A stretch of 64,000 nt of DNA from Blastocladiella emersonii ATCC 22665 (GCA_025594325.1 JANHCV010000002.1:930001-994000); one strand, 5' to 3'. Positions 1 to 9,596 are shown, counted from the first letter of the stretch. Made by a program: numbers and translations. The notes: generated by a model not told the origin, from the letters alone.

Positions 1-361
1 CGGCGCACTCGCTCGCCCTCGCCCGCTTGCGCACTTGCGCGTTTTGCGAACCACCCCCTTCCTCCCTCCCTCCCTCCCTTTGTACAGTGATTTCCCTCCC
101 CTACAGTCGATATAAATGGCCCTCCGTTTTGTCAGCACGCCTTACTCGCCTCCCGAATCAGCGCTTCCATCACGTCACGTCGTCGTCGCGTCGCGTCGCG
201 TTTCAGCCCGCTCTCGAACGCACGCGACCTTCGGCGCTTGTGGCTTGCCTTCCGCGTCACACATCGTCGGACTTGCCACGCGGCGAGTTGCGGGCTATAA
301 GAAGCCTTCGTCCCGTCGTCCGCGCTCCCGCTCTCGGCCCCCAACACCGCTAGACCTTGCC
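1..361. promoter_or_regulatory. Upstream region of the first secreted paralog
   Basis: No gene is supported here. A CT-rich tandem tract lies at about 58-81. A TATAAAT motif is at 111-117, 245 bp before the start codon at 362, and a second TATA-like CTATAAG at 295-301 lies about 60 bp before it. The nearer one is better placed for this compact genome. CGTCGCGTCGC-type short repeats occur at about 180-200. Confidence 0.4.
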
Positions 362-1076
362 ATGTATCACTCGCGCTCCCTCACCATCGCACTCGTCTGT
401 GTGATCTTCGCCGCCGCCATGACCCTCGCTTCCGCCACCAACCACGCCGGCTCGCCGGCCGCCGCTGCCGCTGCCGCTGCCAAGCCCAAGGATGTCTACG
501 CTTTCAACCCTGAGGGTATGTTTGTGCCGCGGAGTAGCGCGCGCGCACGAACCCTCCGCTGACGCCGTGTGTGCGCGTCTAGCCGCCGAGGCCTCGCCCT
601 TTGCGCCGTTCCCCGCGACCTTCACGCTCGTCACCAAGGGCAGCACAGGCGCCGCGCTCGGCTCCGTGACGCTGTTCCCCGGCGGCAAGGCCGAGACCAC
701 GTCCGCCGCTTCCGCCTCAACCGCTACCACGTCAACGCTGTTCCACGACGCCGCCGCCGCCTCGGCGGGCTCCGCCGACTCGTTCACCGCCCCGTCTGCC
801 CCCGCCACCGCCGCGGCTCCGCGCGCGGGGATGTGGAGCGTGGTCGACGAGATCAAGCTGCCCGCCGGCGCCAACCCGGGCATGATGTACCTCGCGTTCC
901 GACCCACGGCTGCCGCGCCGGGCAAGGGCAAGATCGCGCAGCCGCAGGTCTTCGCCATTGACACGTTCACCGAGGACTACCCGTCGTCGCGCATCTCGCT
1001 CCGCGAGGTGGTCGCCGGCGAGGGAGGCGCGCGGTGGGTGCCCGCGGGCGTCGTCGGGTTCCGCCGGACGCGGTAG
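362..1076 (+). CDS. Secreted member of an unknown tandem family (paralog A)
   Basis: Exons 362-515 and 583-1076 (intron 516-582, GTATGT donor, CTGAC branch, TAG acceptor) give a 215-residue protein. The first ~28 residues form a clear signal peptide, so it is probably secreted. An Ala-rich linker follows, then a beta-rich domain holding the features shared with the two genes downstream: YAF near the intron, FPATF, GSVTLF, AETT, a W-S-V strand, an AFR motif, QPQVF and EDYPSS. Compared with them it has a ~25-residue Ser/Ala/Thr-rich insert after AETT. Function is unknown. A small beta-barrel or beta-sandwich is possible, but I do not recognise the family. It is the only one of the three with a signal peptide, so the paralogs should act in different compartments. 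Confidence 0.8.
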
Positions 1077-1616
1077 TTGATTCGTTCTGTATATATTTAG
1101 TTCCCGGCGATCCTATCTAGTGCTCGTTGTCGGGAGGGAGGTCTCGGAGGTCAGGGCTGCACGCTGAGCGGTGAACGCGCAGGTGAACGCGTCGACCAAC
1201 CAGCGTGACAAGTTCTTTCCAGCGAGCCTTCGCGTGCAGCTTCTCCCTCAAGACGCCAACCATGATGAGAAACTGATGGAGCTACTTGTCGCAACGGAGT
1301 CTAACGGCCCAAATACGCTTGCTCTATGAGCTGTTCGAGAGAATCTTCATCCAAGACGTTTCCGCGCGACCCTCGCGGTGTCGACCCGCTTCCGCTCTTG
1401 TACGCCGCTTCGGGCCTCGACCGACTGTGCCGGGCGGGCCGTGTTGCGCGTCGACTGCCCTGGCGCCTCCCTCGCCACGTCCTGTTACTACGTGTGAGGT
1501 AGCGCTCCTGCCGAGACGATGGTTCGAACAGCGCACCACCGAGCTTGCTGTACGCCGTCCGCGCGTGTCGAACTTGCTTGCGAGTCAGTCGACGCTATGC
1601 GTGGCTCCTCGACTGC

Positions 1617-1808
1617 GCCACCCGTTCATGACGGACGCGTCGTGTTCCATCGCGCTCGGCCGATTTCTATTCCGAGTGCAGTTTCTGCCGCAGTCCCTGA
1701 TCAAGAACAACCCTCGATGAACCTAACCCCCCGCACCGTACAAAAGCCGGGTCGCGTCCCCGGCGCAGCTCTTGCTCTCACACAAGCTCATCGCTGATTC
1801 ATCGCAAT
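1617..1808 (+). promoter_or_regulatory. Duplicated promoter block upstream of paralog B
   Basis: This ~190 bp block resembles the block before paralog C (2477-2673): shared GCGCCACCCG, ACGCGTCGT-type, TTTCTATTCCGAG-type and GCAGTCCCTG strings, a TATA-like (T)ACAAAA/(C)ATAAAA box about 70-75 bp before the start codon, and a TTCATCRCAAYATG start context. The rest of 1077-1616 holds only the AT-rich 3' end of paralog A (TATATATTTA near 1090) and no supported gene. Confidence 0.6.
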
Positions 1809-2348
1809 ATGACTATCCCTGCTGCTTCGACTGACGCATATGCTTTCGACGCGCAAGGTGCGCTCAACGACGACGGCGACTTCGTGCCGATTCCGCAGTT
1901 GTTGACGACCCGGTCCCTTCGCCTAGTCGCTAAGCGATGCGACTTTGCCAACGGCGTGGAGCTCGGCAACGACGCGTTCCCCGCCAAGTTCCGCGTGCTC
2001 TCTGGCGAGACGACTCTCGGCTTCGTAAAGCTACTCGGGGACGGGACGGCTGAGACCACGGTCGCCGCTCCCTCGGGATTCTCTTCCGCTGACGTGGTCG
2101 TCCGCAAGGGGACGTGGAGCATCGTCAAAAAGCGCGTGCTGCCGCAAGGCGTGCTCTGCGGCGACCCGTACATTGCGTTCCGCAGCGTCCCGCCAACCGA
2201 GGGCGAGATCGCGCAGCCGCAGGTGTTTACCGTCACCGAGTGCACCGAGGACTACCCGTCGTCGCAGCTCATGGTCAAGGAGGTGCTCGCGAGCGGCGAC
2301 GGCGCGCGGTGGCTCCCGCAGAACGTGACTGAGCTCAATCGTTGCTGA
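1809..2348 (+). CDS. Unknown tandem family, non-secreted member (paralog B)
   Basis: Exons 1809-1857 and 1927-2348 give a 156-residue protein starting MTIPAAS. The 69-nt intron (GTGCGC donor, TTGAC branch, TAG acceptor) is a multiple of three and stop-free, so an unspliced frame reads straight through. I prefer the spliced form because the intron sits at the same position and phase (1, after YAFDAQ) as the 67-nt intron of paralog A, and splicing makes the three proteins align. There is no signal peptide or membrane segment. Conserved strings are AETT, KGTWSIV, YIAFRS, IAQPQVF and EDYPSS. Function is unknown. It shares a promoter block and 3' sequence with paralog C, so the pair is a recent duplication. 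Confidence 0.75.
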   Translation: MTIPAASTDAYAFDAQGALNDDGDFVPIPQLLTTRSLRLVAKRCDFANGVELGNDAFPAKFRVLSGETTLGFVKLLGDGTAETTVAAPSGFSSADVVVRKGTWSIVKKRVLPQGVLCGDPYIAFRSVPPTEGEIAQPQVFTVTECTEDYPSSQLMVKEVLASGDGARWLPQNVTELNRC

Positions 2349-2476
2349 GATGTTCAATGAATCGTGTTCCAGTACTCATTCGACGTCATGATACAGGAAG
2401 AGAGTCTGCAGCGACAGATCCAGCCGTCCACGTTCAAGAACCCGCCGCGACCTCAAGTCGTGCGCGCGCGACTGCG

Positions 2477-2673
2477 CCACCCGCCCATGAAGAACGCGTC
2501 GTCTTCCACCCTTTCCGGGCCACTTCTATTTCCGAGCCTTGTTTCGACTGCAGTCCCTGGGAGAGGACCATCCCTTGATGAGCCCAACTCGCGCACCGCA
2601 TAAAACCCATGTCGCGCTCTTGCGCAGCGCTCTCCCTCCCTGGCCCTCGCCCACATCACTTATTCATCACAAC
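2477..2673 (+). promoter_or_regulatory. Duplicated promoter block upstream of paralog C
   Basis: Counterpart of the block at 1617-1808, with the same order of short conserved strings, a CATAAAA box about 75 bp before the ATG, and the same start-codon context. Conservation outside the coding region suggests the two genes share regulation, or simply duplicated recently. Confidence 0.6.
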
Positions 2674-3249
2674 ATGACCCTCCCCGTTGATAGCAAGCCG
2701 GCTGCGGCGGCTGACATCTATGCCTTTGACGCACAAGGTACGTCCGATCACGACAATCTCGCGCTACTTCAGCAGTTCCTGACCGCCCGTTCGATCCGCA
2801 TAGTTGCTGAGGAGAGCGAGTTTGCTGAGGTCGCTGAGCGTGACGACGGCGAAATGTTCACCGTGTTCCCCGCCACGTTCAACATCCTCGCTCGCGGCAC
2901 CAATCTCGGCACCGTGACTCTGTTCGGCGACGGCACGGCCGAGACCACGGTTCCCGCTCCCTCGGGATCTCCTTCCGCTGACGTGGTTCGCAAGGGGACG
3001 TGGAGCATCGTCAACGAGCTCGTGCTGCCGCGCGGCGTGCCCCGCGGCGTGCCCCGCGGTGGGCCGTACATTGCGTTCCGCAGCGCCCCGCCGACCGAGG
3101 GCGAGATCGGGCAACCGCAGGTGTTCGGCGTGGGCGAATGCACCGAGGACTACCCGTCGTCGCGCATCTCGGTGCGCGAGTCGCTCGCGAGCAGCGACGG
3201 GACGCGGTGGCTCCCGCGCGAAGTGACCAGGTTTGATCGCTGCGAGTAG
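2674..3249 (+). CDS. Unknown tandem family, non-secreted member (paralog C)
   Basis: Exons 2674-2737 and 2804-3249 give a 169-residue protein. I start at the ATG at 2674 because its context matches paralog B; an open frame further upstream lacks family features. The 66-nt intron (GTACGT donor, CTGAC branch, TAG acceptor) is again a stop-free multiple of three at the conserved phase-1 position after YAFDAQ. Family strings present are FPATFN, GTVTLF, AETT, KGTWSIV, YIAFRS, QPQVF and EDYPSS. A short direct repeat (RGVP twice, GTGCCCCGCGGC) expands the loop before GGPYIAF. The stop codon lies inside the second copy of a 55-bp tandem duplication, so the tail is DRCE where paralog B ends NRC. No signal peptide. 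Function unknown. Confidence 0.75.
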   Translation: MTLPVDSKPAAAADIYAFDAQGTSDHDNLALLQQFLTARSIRIVAEESEFAEVAERDDGEMFTVFPATFNILARGTNLGTVTLFGDGTAETTVPAPSGSPSADVVRKGTWSIVNELVLPRGVPRGVPRGGPYIAFRSAPPTEGEIGQPQVFGVGECTEDYPSSRISVRESLASSDGTRWLPREVTRFDRCE

Positions 3250-3298
3250 CGACGGGACGCGGTGGCTTCCGCGCGGCGAGACCATGTTCGATCGTTGC
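3187..3298 (+). repeat. 55-bp tandem duplication of the 3' end of paralog C
   Basis: Copy 1 (3187-3241) and copy 2 (from 3242) both carry GCGACGGGACGCGGTGG followed by CT(C/T)CCGCGCG. After copy 2, TGCTGAGATGTTCAATGAAT repeats the sequence that follows the stop of paralog B. Copy 2 has TAG where copy 1 has CAG; that TAG, shifted in frame by the 55-bp offset, is now the stop codon. Confidence 0.8.
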
Positions 3299-3338
3299 TG
3301 AGATGTTCAATGAATCGTGTTGCGGTTGCTCTTCGACA

Positions 3339-4521
3339 TCATGGTGCAGGGGGAGAGCTCGTAGCGGCGGCAGGGTGCAGGACGAGGTGGATCCATCCGT
3401 CGACGGTGACGAGGTGGCGGTACACCCACGACAGCGGCGTGTCCGGGTGGACCGCGAGGCCATGAACGACCGCGGTTGGTGGTGGACCCAAGTCAGTCGC
3501 CGCCGCGACGCGCGGGTGAGCGAGGAGGTCGGCGACGGTCGAGTACTCGGCGGGCGGGAGGAACAGCTGAAAGTATGGTGGCGCAGAGGGGCCCGCGGCG
3601 GCGGGCGGGTATACGCGGATGGGCCATGCGCGCGCGACGGGGTCCGTGTGGAATAGCGTGTTGATGACGGGCTCGCCGGTGCTCAGGTTGTCTACGGTTG
3701 AGGGGTCAGTGATGCGATCATTCGAGGGTGAGCGAGGCAACGTACTGTCAACGACGGCGCGCCACAGCTGCTCGGACGTGTCCTTGGGTAGCGACATGAT
3801 CTTCTTGACGGAGCCGTAGCGCATGAACTCGGCCTAGATCAGGGTGTGTGTGAGAATCTCGCGAGCGAGGCAAGGACGAACCAGACGCACCTCCTTGACC
3901 GTGTTGGTGAACATGGCCTCGAGCCCGTCGATGCCCGGATACGGTAGGCCGAGCGCAGAGTCGAGGTTCTCGTCGCGGTTAACGCTCACGCGGATCCGCC
4001 ACGGCACCTTGCGGCGCTCGTCGGCATCGAGAGGGTGCGGCAGCGCGCGGAGATCGGCGAGCAAGCCTATTGGAAAGTGCCTAGACCGCACAGGACCGCG
4101 TCAGCGTCAGCGTCAAATCCTTACGCTCCAGAGACGGCAACGGCAAGCACCATCGTATCAACGATCCCGACACGTCGTCGCGGAACACGAGGTCGGGGAT
4201 CGCGCCCACGTCGACGGCGTTGCCGCCGCCTTGCCCCCCTGCCGCCTTGGCGAAGACATCGAGCGTGCCGAGGTACGGGACCGATGCGAGGACAATGTGC
4301 AGGTACGAGTTGCGCGGCGCGTTGACGTAGACGGGGGCCGGCGCGCCGTCCACGACAAACGCCACGGGTATGGACGCGTGGAAGATGGACTCGACCACGG
4401 CCAGGTCAGCCGTCCACCCGACCTGCGTGCCGGCCGTCGTCGCAGCGGCCACGGGCGTCGGCGGCGCCGGCGCCACAGGTGATCCCGGGACCGCGATGGA
4501 GGGCGTTCTCGGGAGTGACAT
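3339..4521 (-). CDS. Autophagy protein ATG5
   Basis: Four exons (4521-4151, 4080-3891, 3833-3746, 3691-3339) encode 333 residues. ATG5 is covalently joined to ATG12; the conjugate acts with ATG16 as the E3-like complex that lipidates ATG8 on the growing autophagosome. Recognised from the ordered ATG5 features: the first ubiquitin-like fold with APRNSYL, the RWHFPIGLLADL segment made by joining exons 1 and 2, VPWRIRV, then the helix FTNTVKEAEFMRYGS, whose Lys (about K186) matches the ATG12-accepting lysine. The second ubiquitin-like fold holds PIRVY, then VVHGLAV, TPLSWVYRHL and IHLVLHP. The N-terminus has a ~35-residue Pro/Ala-rich extension absent from yeast and human forms. The last intron (54 nt) is a stop-free multiple of three. 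Divergent from VMA21, about 350 bp apart. Confidence 0.92.
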
Positions 4522-4867
4522 GGGTTCACTGATACCGGTCAGTTATCCGGGTGCGTTGCATGGAGCGCCGTAGCGCGAGTCAGGTCAGATCTTTCGACTT
4601 GCGGGAGCGCAAAGGCGCAACCGGCCGAGCGGCCAAGCGACGCGACTGCGAGCGGTGGCGCCACATCAGCTTATCGTTCGCCGCGCACGCGTCTCATTTC
4701 GCGCCCTCGCCCTCGCCGCCGTGGCCCACGCCGCTCCCCCTCTCTCTTGCGCACCAAGGGCGTCGTTGTCTCGATAGCCCAACGACTAGCCGCACCCGTA
4801 CCATGTAAGCTGTCTCCGCCATGCACCGACGCCGTGAGCTCGACTAACGCTGAGCCACGACAGCGAC

Positions 4868-5478
4868 ATGCCGTCCCCGAAGAAGGCTCCCTCTACCGCG
4901 GTCTCCGCCACGACGACCGCGACGCCGGCGCCCGCACCCGCTACCGAGGTCAAGAAGCGCAGCATTTTCGCCAAGAAGGACATCCTGCCACCACGCCGCG
5001 AGATGCCGCCCGCCAAGCCGTTCGAGATCACCATGTGCGTGTCCCTGCCGCGGCGCCCTTGCGGGACCCTGAACTCACTCGCTCGAGTACCTCATGTCTA
5101 GCAACGTGATCGTCAAGTTCATCGTCTTCTCCATCCTGCTCGTCGTCGTGCCGCTGTGGACCTACTACAAGTCGCTCGCGGACTGGTTCAAGGGTGCGTC
5201 TTCATTCGCCGCACCGATGGCGTGATTCTGACCCGTACTTTTCGGGAGTAGACGATACCTCGGTCAGCGCGCTCGCCGCCGTGGCCGCCGCTAACCTCGT
5301 CGTGCTGCTGTACGTCGTCGTCGCCGTGTTCGAGGGCGACACGGACGGCTCGTTCCCCAAGCCCAAGGACGACGACAAGGCGATCCCGGCCAAGACCGCC
5401 GACGACGTCGCGGCCGCTCTCGCGGGGACCGACGGCAGCGACACGACCAAGGCCGAGGAGCCCAAGAAGACCAAGTAA
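4868..5478 (+). CDS. V-ATPase assembly factor VMA21
   Basis: Coding exons 4868-5034, 5102-5193 and 5252-5478 encode 161 residues. VMA21 is an ER membrane chaperone that assembles the V0 sector of the vacuolar proton pump. Evidence: two hydrophobic segments (VIVKFIVFSILLVVVPLW; SALAAVAAANLVVLLYVVVA) at family spacing, the N-V-I-V-K-F entry to the first, and a C-terminal KKTK, a KKXX dilysine ER-retrieval signal as in yeast (KKED). It is longer than usual (yeast is 77 residues) because of an Ala/Thr/Pro-rich N-terminus and an acidic linker before the retrieval signal. A 59-nt intron in the 5' leader (4805-4863) begins inside an upstream ATG-TAA, so splicing removes that minimal uORF. It converges on the next gene, with 77 bp between stops. 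Confidence 0.88.
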
Positions 5479-5555
5479 TTCTCACGTCGGTGACCGTTCG
5501 TGTGGGTGAGATATACACAACTAAGATATGTATTGCTAGCTTACGAGCTCATGCC

Positions 5556-7367
5556 TTAGAAAGCGGGAAGCGTGGGGACCGCCTTGGACGCGGCCGCGGC
5601 GGCGGTGCGAGTAGCGGTCGCAGCGGGCTCAAAGACGGCGACCGTGGTCGAGGGCGCGGCCGTCGTGGTCGCGGTCGCCGTGGGGGCAGCGGCGGCCTCG
5701 AACGTGGCGGTCTCAGCGACAGCAGTCGTCTTGGCCGCGGGCGCAAGGCAGATGCCGCAGAACTTGCACTGGATATCAGCCTTGGCCTTGGACCACAGCT
5801 TGTACTCGGCGGGCTTCGGGTCGCCGCCGGCCGTGATGCTGGACGTGATTTCGTGGGCCGAGAAGATGGCGAGCGAGGTGCCGTCGAGGCGGCCGGCGCA
5901 CTGCGGCGCGTTGGCCGTCACGCCAAGACCGACCGTGTTGTCGAACTTCGTGTCAATGTTGAACTCGCCGGCGAACAGCACGTTGCCGCGAAGGACGAGG
6001 CGCGGGGCGAGGTGCGCGGCAATGTCGGCGCCGACGTTGGACGGCAGGCCCTTGGGCATGTGCGGGTTGACGACGGGCTTGGAGCGCGCGGCGAACTTGG
6101 GCTTGGACTTGAAGCCCGTGGCCGTCATGGTCAGGTCAAAGGGGACGGTCGCGTCGAAACCGGCCGTGACGCCGAACCCGGCCCCGTTCTCGGTGGCGAT
6201 CTGGTACGAGACACCGGCCTCGAGCGAGAGCTCGGGCTCGAGGCGGAAGATCTTCTTGATGGAGATCGGGTGGACGGCGATCTTCTTGAGCGGGGCCGTG
6301 ACGAGGGCCTGCTGGCCGTTGGACGACGGCGTGGTCACCTCGAAGTCCATGTTGGTCTTGAGCGAGCCCTCGACGCCGACGGTGAAGTTCATGACCTTGA
6401 ACGGGTTGCCCTTGAGCGACATGAGCATGCCAATCTCGCCCGCGGCGTAGCAGTTGACGCACGCCGCCTCGACCTGCGGAACGCCCGCGAGCTTGACGCG
6501 CGGCGTCACGACGTTGCTGGTCTTGGGGTCGTAGTTGAGCCCGACGGCGAGCTTGTTGCCCGTGATGCCCGTCTTGAGGAAGTCCCACAGGCCACGCTTC
6601 GACAGCTTGGTCTCGCCCGCGGGCGCGGCCATCTGCGACACCTCGATGTCGTACTCGGCAATCAGGTCGGCGCGCGACTCGGCCTCGGTCGCGATCTCGA
6701 CCGTCTTGGCGCCCGTCTGCGTCACCTTGACCACGGCGCGCGCCAGGCTGTCGCCGCACGACTCGATGCCCGGCACACCCTGCATCAGCAGCGCCATGTC
6801 CTTGGCGGCCGCCGACCACGCCTTGGTGATCTCGGCCGCGGCCTTCTCGGTGGCCGCCTCGACGATCACGGCGCTCGCGCTCGGGCACCGCACGGTCTTG
6901 ATCTGGCCGGCGTAGTTGGCCAGGTTGACGGCGGGCTTGGTCGTGCGGAACGTGCAGTCGGCCTTGACGACCACGGGCGCAGCCGCGGGCTCGCCGGGCG
7001 CGGGCTTGGCGGGCACGACGTGCTCGGCGTACACGGCCTTGACCTCCTTGACGGGCGCGTAGCCGACACGCGGGACGGGGATCGGCTGCAGCTTGATGGG
7101 CTCGGGGCGGACGTAGGCGGCGGCAGGCTGTGAAGGTGGAAAGTGGCCCGCGTGGGCAGCGAGATGTCAGATCAAGTTGTTCGCGAGCGGCTGCACGAAC
7201 AATCGTCGCCGCGGCAGAGAGGAGAACATGGAACGCACCTGCTCGGTCACGGCCTTGGGCGCAGTCGAGTAGCCGGCCTTCTTGTGGCACTTGCGGGTGG
7301 CATCGGCCGAGCCGGCGAGGATGACCTGCACCAGGGCGACGAGGGCGAGGAGGCGGAGGTTGGCCAT
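5556..7367 (-). CDS. Unknown secreted 566-residue protein
   Basis: Exons 7367-7239 and 7127-5556 (intron 110-111 nt, GTGCGT donor, CAG acceptor). A clear signal peptide (MANLRLLALVALVQVILAG, cleavage near SADA) is followed by a Lys/Pro-rich linker and a long beta-rich region with many short alternating hydrophobic strands, for example AKTVEIATEA, LAVGLNYD, NFTVGVEGSL and LSLEAGVSYQ. Cysteines are few but grouped (CVNC, CKFCGIC), which suggests disulfides. The last ~70 residues are Ala/Thr-rich and could be an O-glycosylated stalk. No transmembrane helix or GPI-type hydrophobic tail ends the protein. I do not recognise the family; repeated strand motifs suggest a secreted structural or surface protein. 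Confidence 0.75.
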
Positions 7368-8267
7368 GGTGGTGGATCGGGAGCGGTCTATCTAGTGTGG
7401 TCTATGGAGAGGAGGTCGTGATGGCCGTGGCCGCGGGGGTATGGTCGATGGTCGGCACGAGCTCGCTCTTGACGAACGACCGTGCGGGTGACGGGGGCCG
7501 CGGCCGTATTTGAAGGGCCGGGTCCTCTGTGCGGGGGCGGCGCCAGCGATGCGCGCTGGTGTGCGCGCGGCGCCATCTTTTTTCATATGCGTCTGAAGTG
7601 CACGCGAGTCCGTTTGCGTTTGGTTCATTAGCGGAGCGGGGCGCGTTTCACTGCTGCTCGGCTGACCCCCTTGAAACACTGCTCCGCCACAAGGCATCAC
7701 GACCTGCGGGACCTGCACGCGATGCACTGCGATGTCCCGCAAGGAACCGTGAAAACCGTCGCGAGCAGTTGCAAGGCACTCGATGTTGACGGCCGTGGGA
7801 CATGCTGACGGCCGTGGTCGCCGAGGATCTCAGACCCTCCTCCCCACCCGCGAGGGCTGGCGCGACCATGGCCACGGTCGATGGTCGTCATACCTGGCCA
7901 TCCATCATCCGCGCCAATCGCTTGTGGCCATCCTTGGACACGCGCGCCAATCGTGCGGGGGAGTTGTGGGGCACGAGCGCACGCAACGTTGCGCGACGTT
8001 GCCCCAACTAACGTCTTTAGACTGCACGTAGCGGCTATACTGCGTGCGAAGGCGCGCGCGCGACTATTTGCGTCGCGTTGCACGCGCTCTGATGGAGAAA
8101 GTGATCGGCAAAACCGCGGCCGTCAGGGCCATCGTGGTCCATGTGATGCTGGTGCAGGCGGGTTTTCGAGCTGCTCAGCCTCAAACTCACCACACAAGGC
8201 AAACCGAACATCAAATCGTGAGGGTGTATCAATCACGCAGCACCTGCGATCCTCCCCACTCGTTGCA
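7368..8267. other. Intergenic region with repeated promoter-like elements
   Basis: No gene seen. It separates two divergent genes (secreted protein and uS10m). GYTGACGGCCGTGG occurs twice at about 7789-7825. TGGCCATCC followed ~17 bp later by CGCGCCAATCG occurs twice at about 7897-7955, giving two CCAAT boxes about 34 bp apart. These look like regulatory repeats; which gene they serve cannot be told. Confidence 0.45.
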
Positions 8268-9280
8268 ATGTTGTGGAGCGCCCGGTCGCTTCTCCTTCGT
8301 GTACGGCGGACGCCCACGAACATGTTATCAAGAACTAGCCGCCGGCGCTCCGGATTCCGCGAGGGCGGCCCCATGGATCACATCGGCTGACCGCGATCCC
8401 CATGCGGTTTCCGCATCCCTGCCTCGTATAGCCGACGTCGACGGTCGCGCAGGCCACGACTGCGCGGTGCCTCGCCACCGTGGCCGCCACGGTCGCGCCC
8501 ACGGCGGCCGCTGCCGCCGCCGAGAGCGCGAGCGCGCCCAAGGGCCGGCGCCAGGTCAAGTTCCCGAACCACACGTACGCGTACCCGGCTAAGGGCGCGC
8601 GCGACGCTGCGCTGAACTGGAAGGCGGTCGGCGAGCCCGTGTGCGAGATCCAGGTGAACGGCTACGTGCTGCACCAGGTCAACTTCTTCAGCAAGTTCAT
8701 CCAGCGCGCCGCGCACCACATGGAGATGCCGATCCGCGGGCCCGTGGCGCTCGAGCCGCACGTGCGCCGGTGGACGGTGCTCACGTCGCCCTTCAAGTAC
8801 AAGAAGTTCCAGGAGACGTTCGAGCGCAAGACGTACAAGCGCCTCGTCACCGTCTACGCCTCGTCCAACGACGCCGTCGACAAGTTCATGCACTACCTCG
8901 TCCAGGTCGCCCCCGCCGGCGTCGGCCTCCGCGTCATCCGCTACGAGCGCGAGACCCCCGGCGTCGCCGACCGCATGAAGGCCGCCGCCGAGTCTATCCT
9001 CGCCGACGGCGGCAAGGTCCAGCTCCCGCGCACCGTCTACTCGCCCAAGGTCGACTTCTACGAGATGCTGTCCGAGGGCGCCAAGGGCTACGCGCTCAAG
9101 CAGAAGCTGGCCGGTGAGGCTGCCGCGTCGGCCGCTGCCGCCAAGCTCGAGGCTGCCGCGCCCGCTGAGGGCGACGCTGCCTCCGAAGCCGCGCCGGCCG
9201 AGCCCAAGGCCGCCGAGGCCGCCGCTGCTGCGCCCGCGGAGTCCTCTCCATCTGCTGCCGCCGCGCCCGCTGCCAACTAG
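8268..9280 (+). CDS. Mitochondrial small-subunit ribosomal protein uS10m
   Basis: Exons 8268-8300 and 8432-9280 encode 293 residues. The protein is part of the small subunit of the mitochondrial ribosome. The S10 domain spans about residues 65-195: an intersubunit-type FPNHTYAYPAKG start, then FIQRAAHHMEMPIRGPVAL, RRWTVLTSPF and KKFQETFERKTYKR, the standard S10 signature order. I chose a first exon of 11 codons (MLWSARSLLLR) because the second exon has no ATG before the domain, and the join is in frame, with a CTGAC branch and TATAG acceptor. It yields a strongly basic, Ser/Ala-rich mitochondrial presequence. The C-terminus is an unusual ~65-residue Ala/Glu/Pro-rich tail not expected in the family. 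The first exon is the least certain part. Confidence 0.85.
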
Positions 9281-9596
9281 GCTCCGGTTGCGCCGTTTGA
9301 TTATGTTCTCATCTAATGCCCTACAGTACTTTTTGATATGCCCTCTCTCTCTCGTCCACACGTGCGGCCTGCAGCACCCGCAGAAACGATCAACACGCGG
9401 TCGCTGCTGCGCCTCGTCGGTCGTTCAGAGTTGTCCGATCTCTCGGACGCGCCATCTCTACCGCCGCGTCGCTGCTCCCCATCGTCAACACGCACACCAC
9501 GAAAATGTAAGCTTGAACCCATGTAACATGTCGCAATGGATGCATGAATGAACGACTGACGACGCTGCAGCGTCTCCCGTCGTCTCCAGTCCCACC
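9281..9596. other. Intergenic, nothing recognised
   Basis: 316 bp between two genes on the same strand. There are no convincing reading frames. It should hold the uS10m polyadenylation region and the PET100 promoter; a CT-rich stretch ends just before the PET100 start. Confidence 0.4.
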
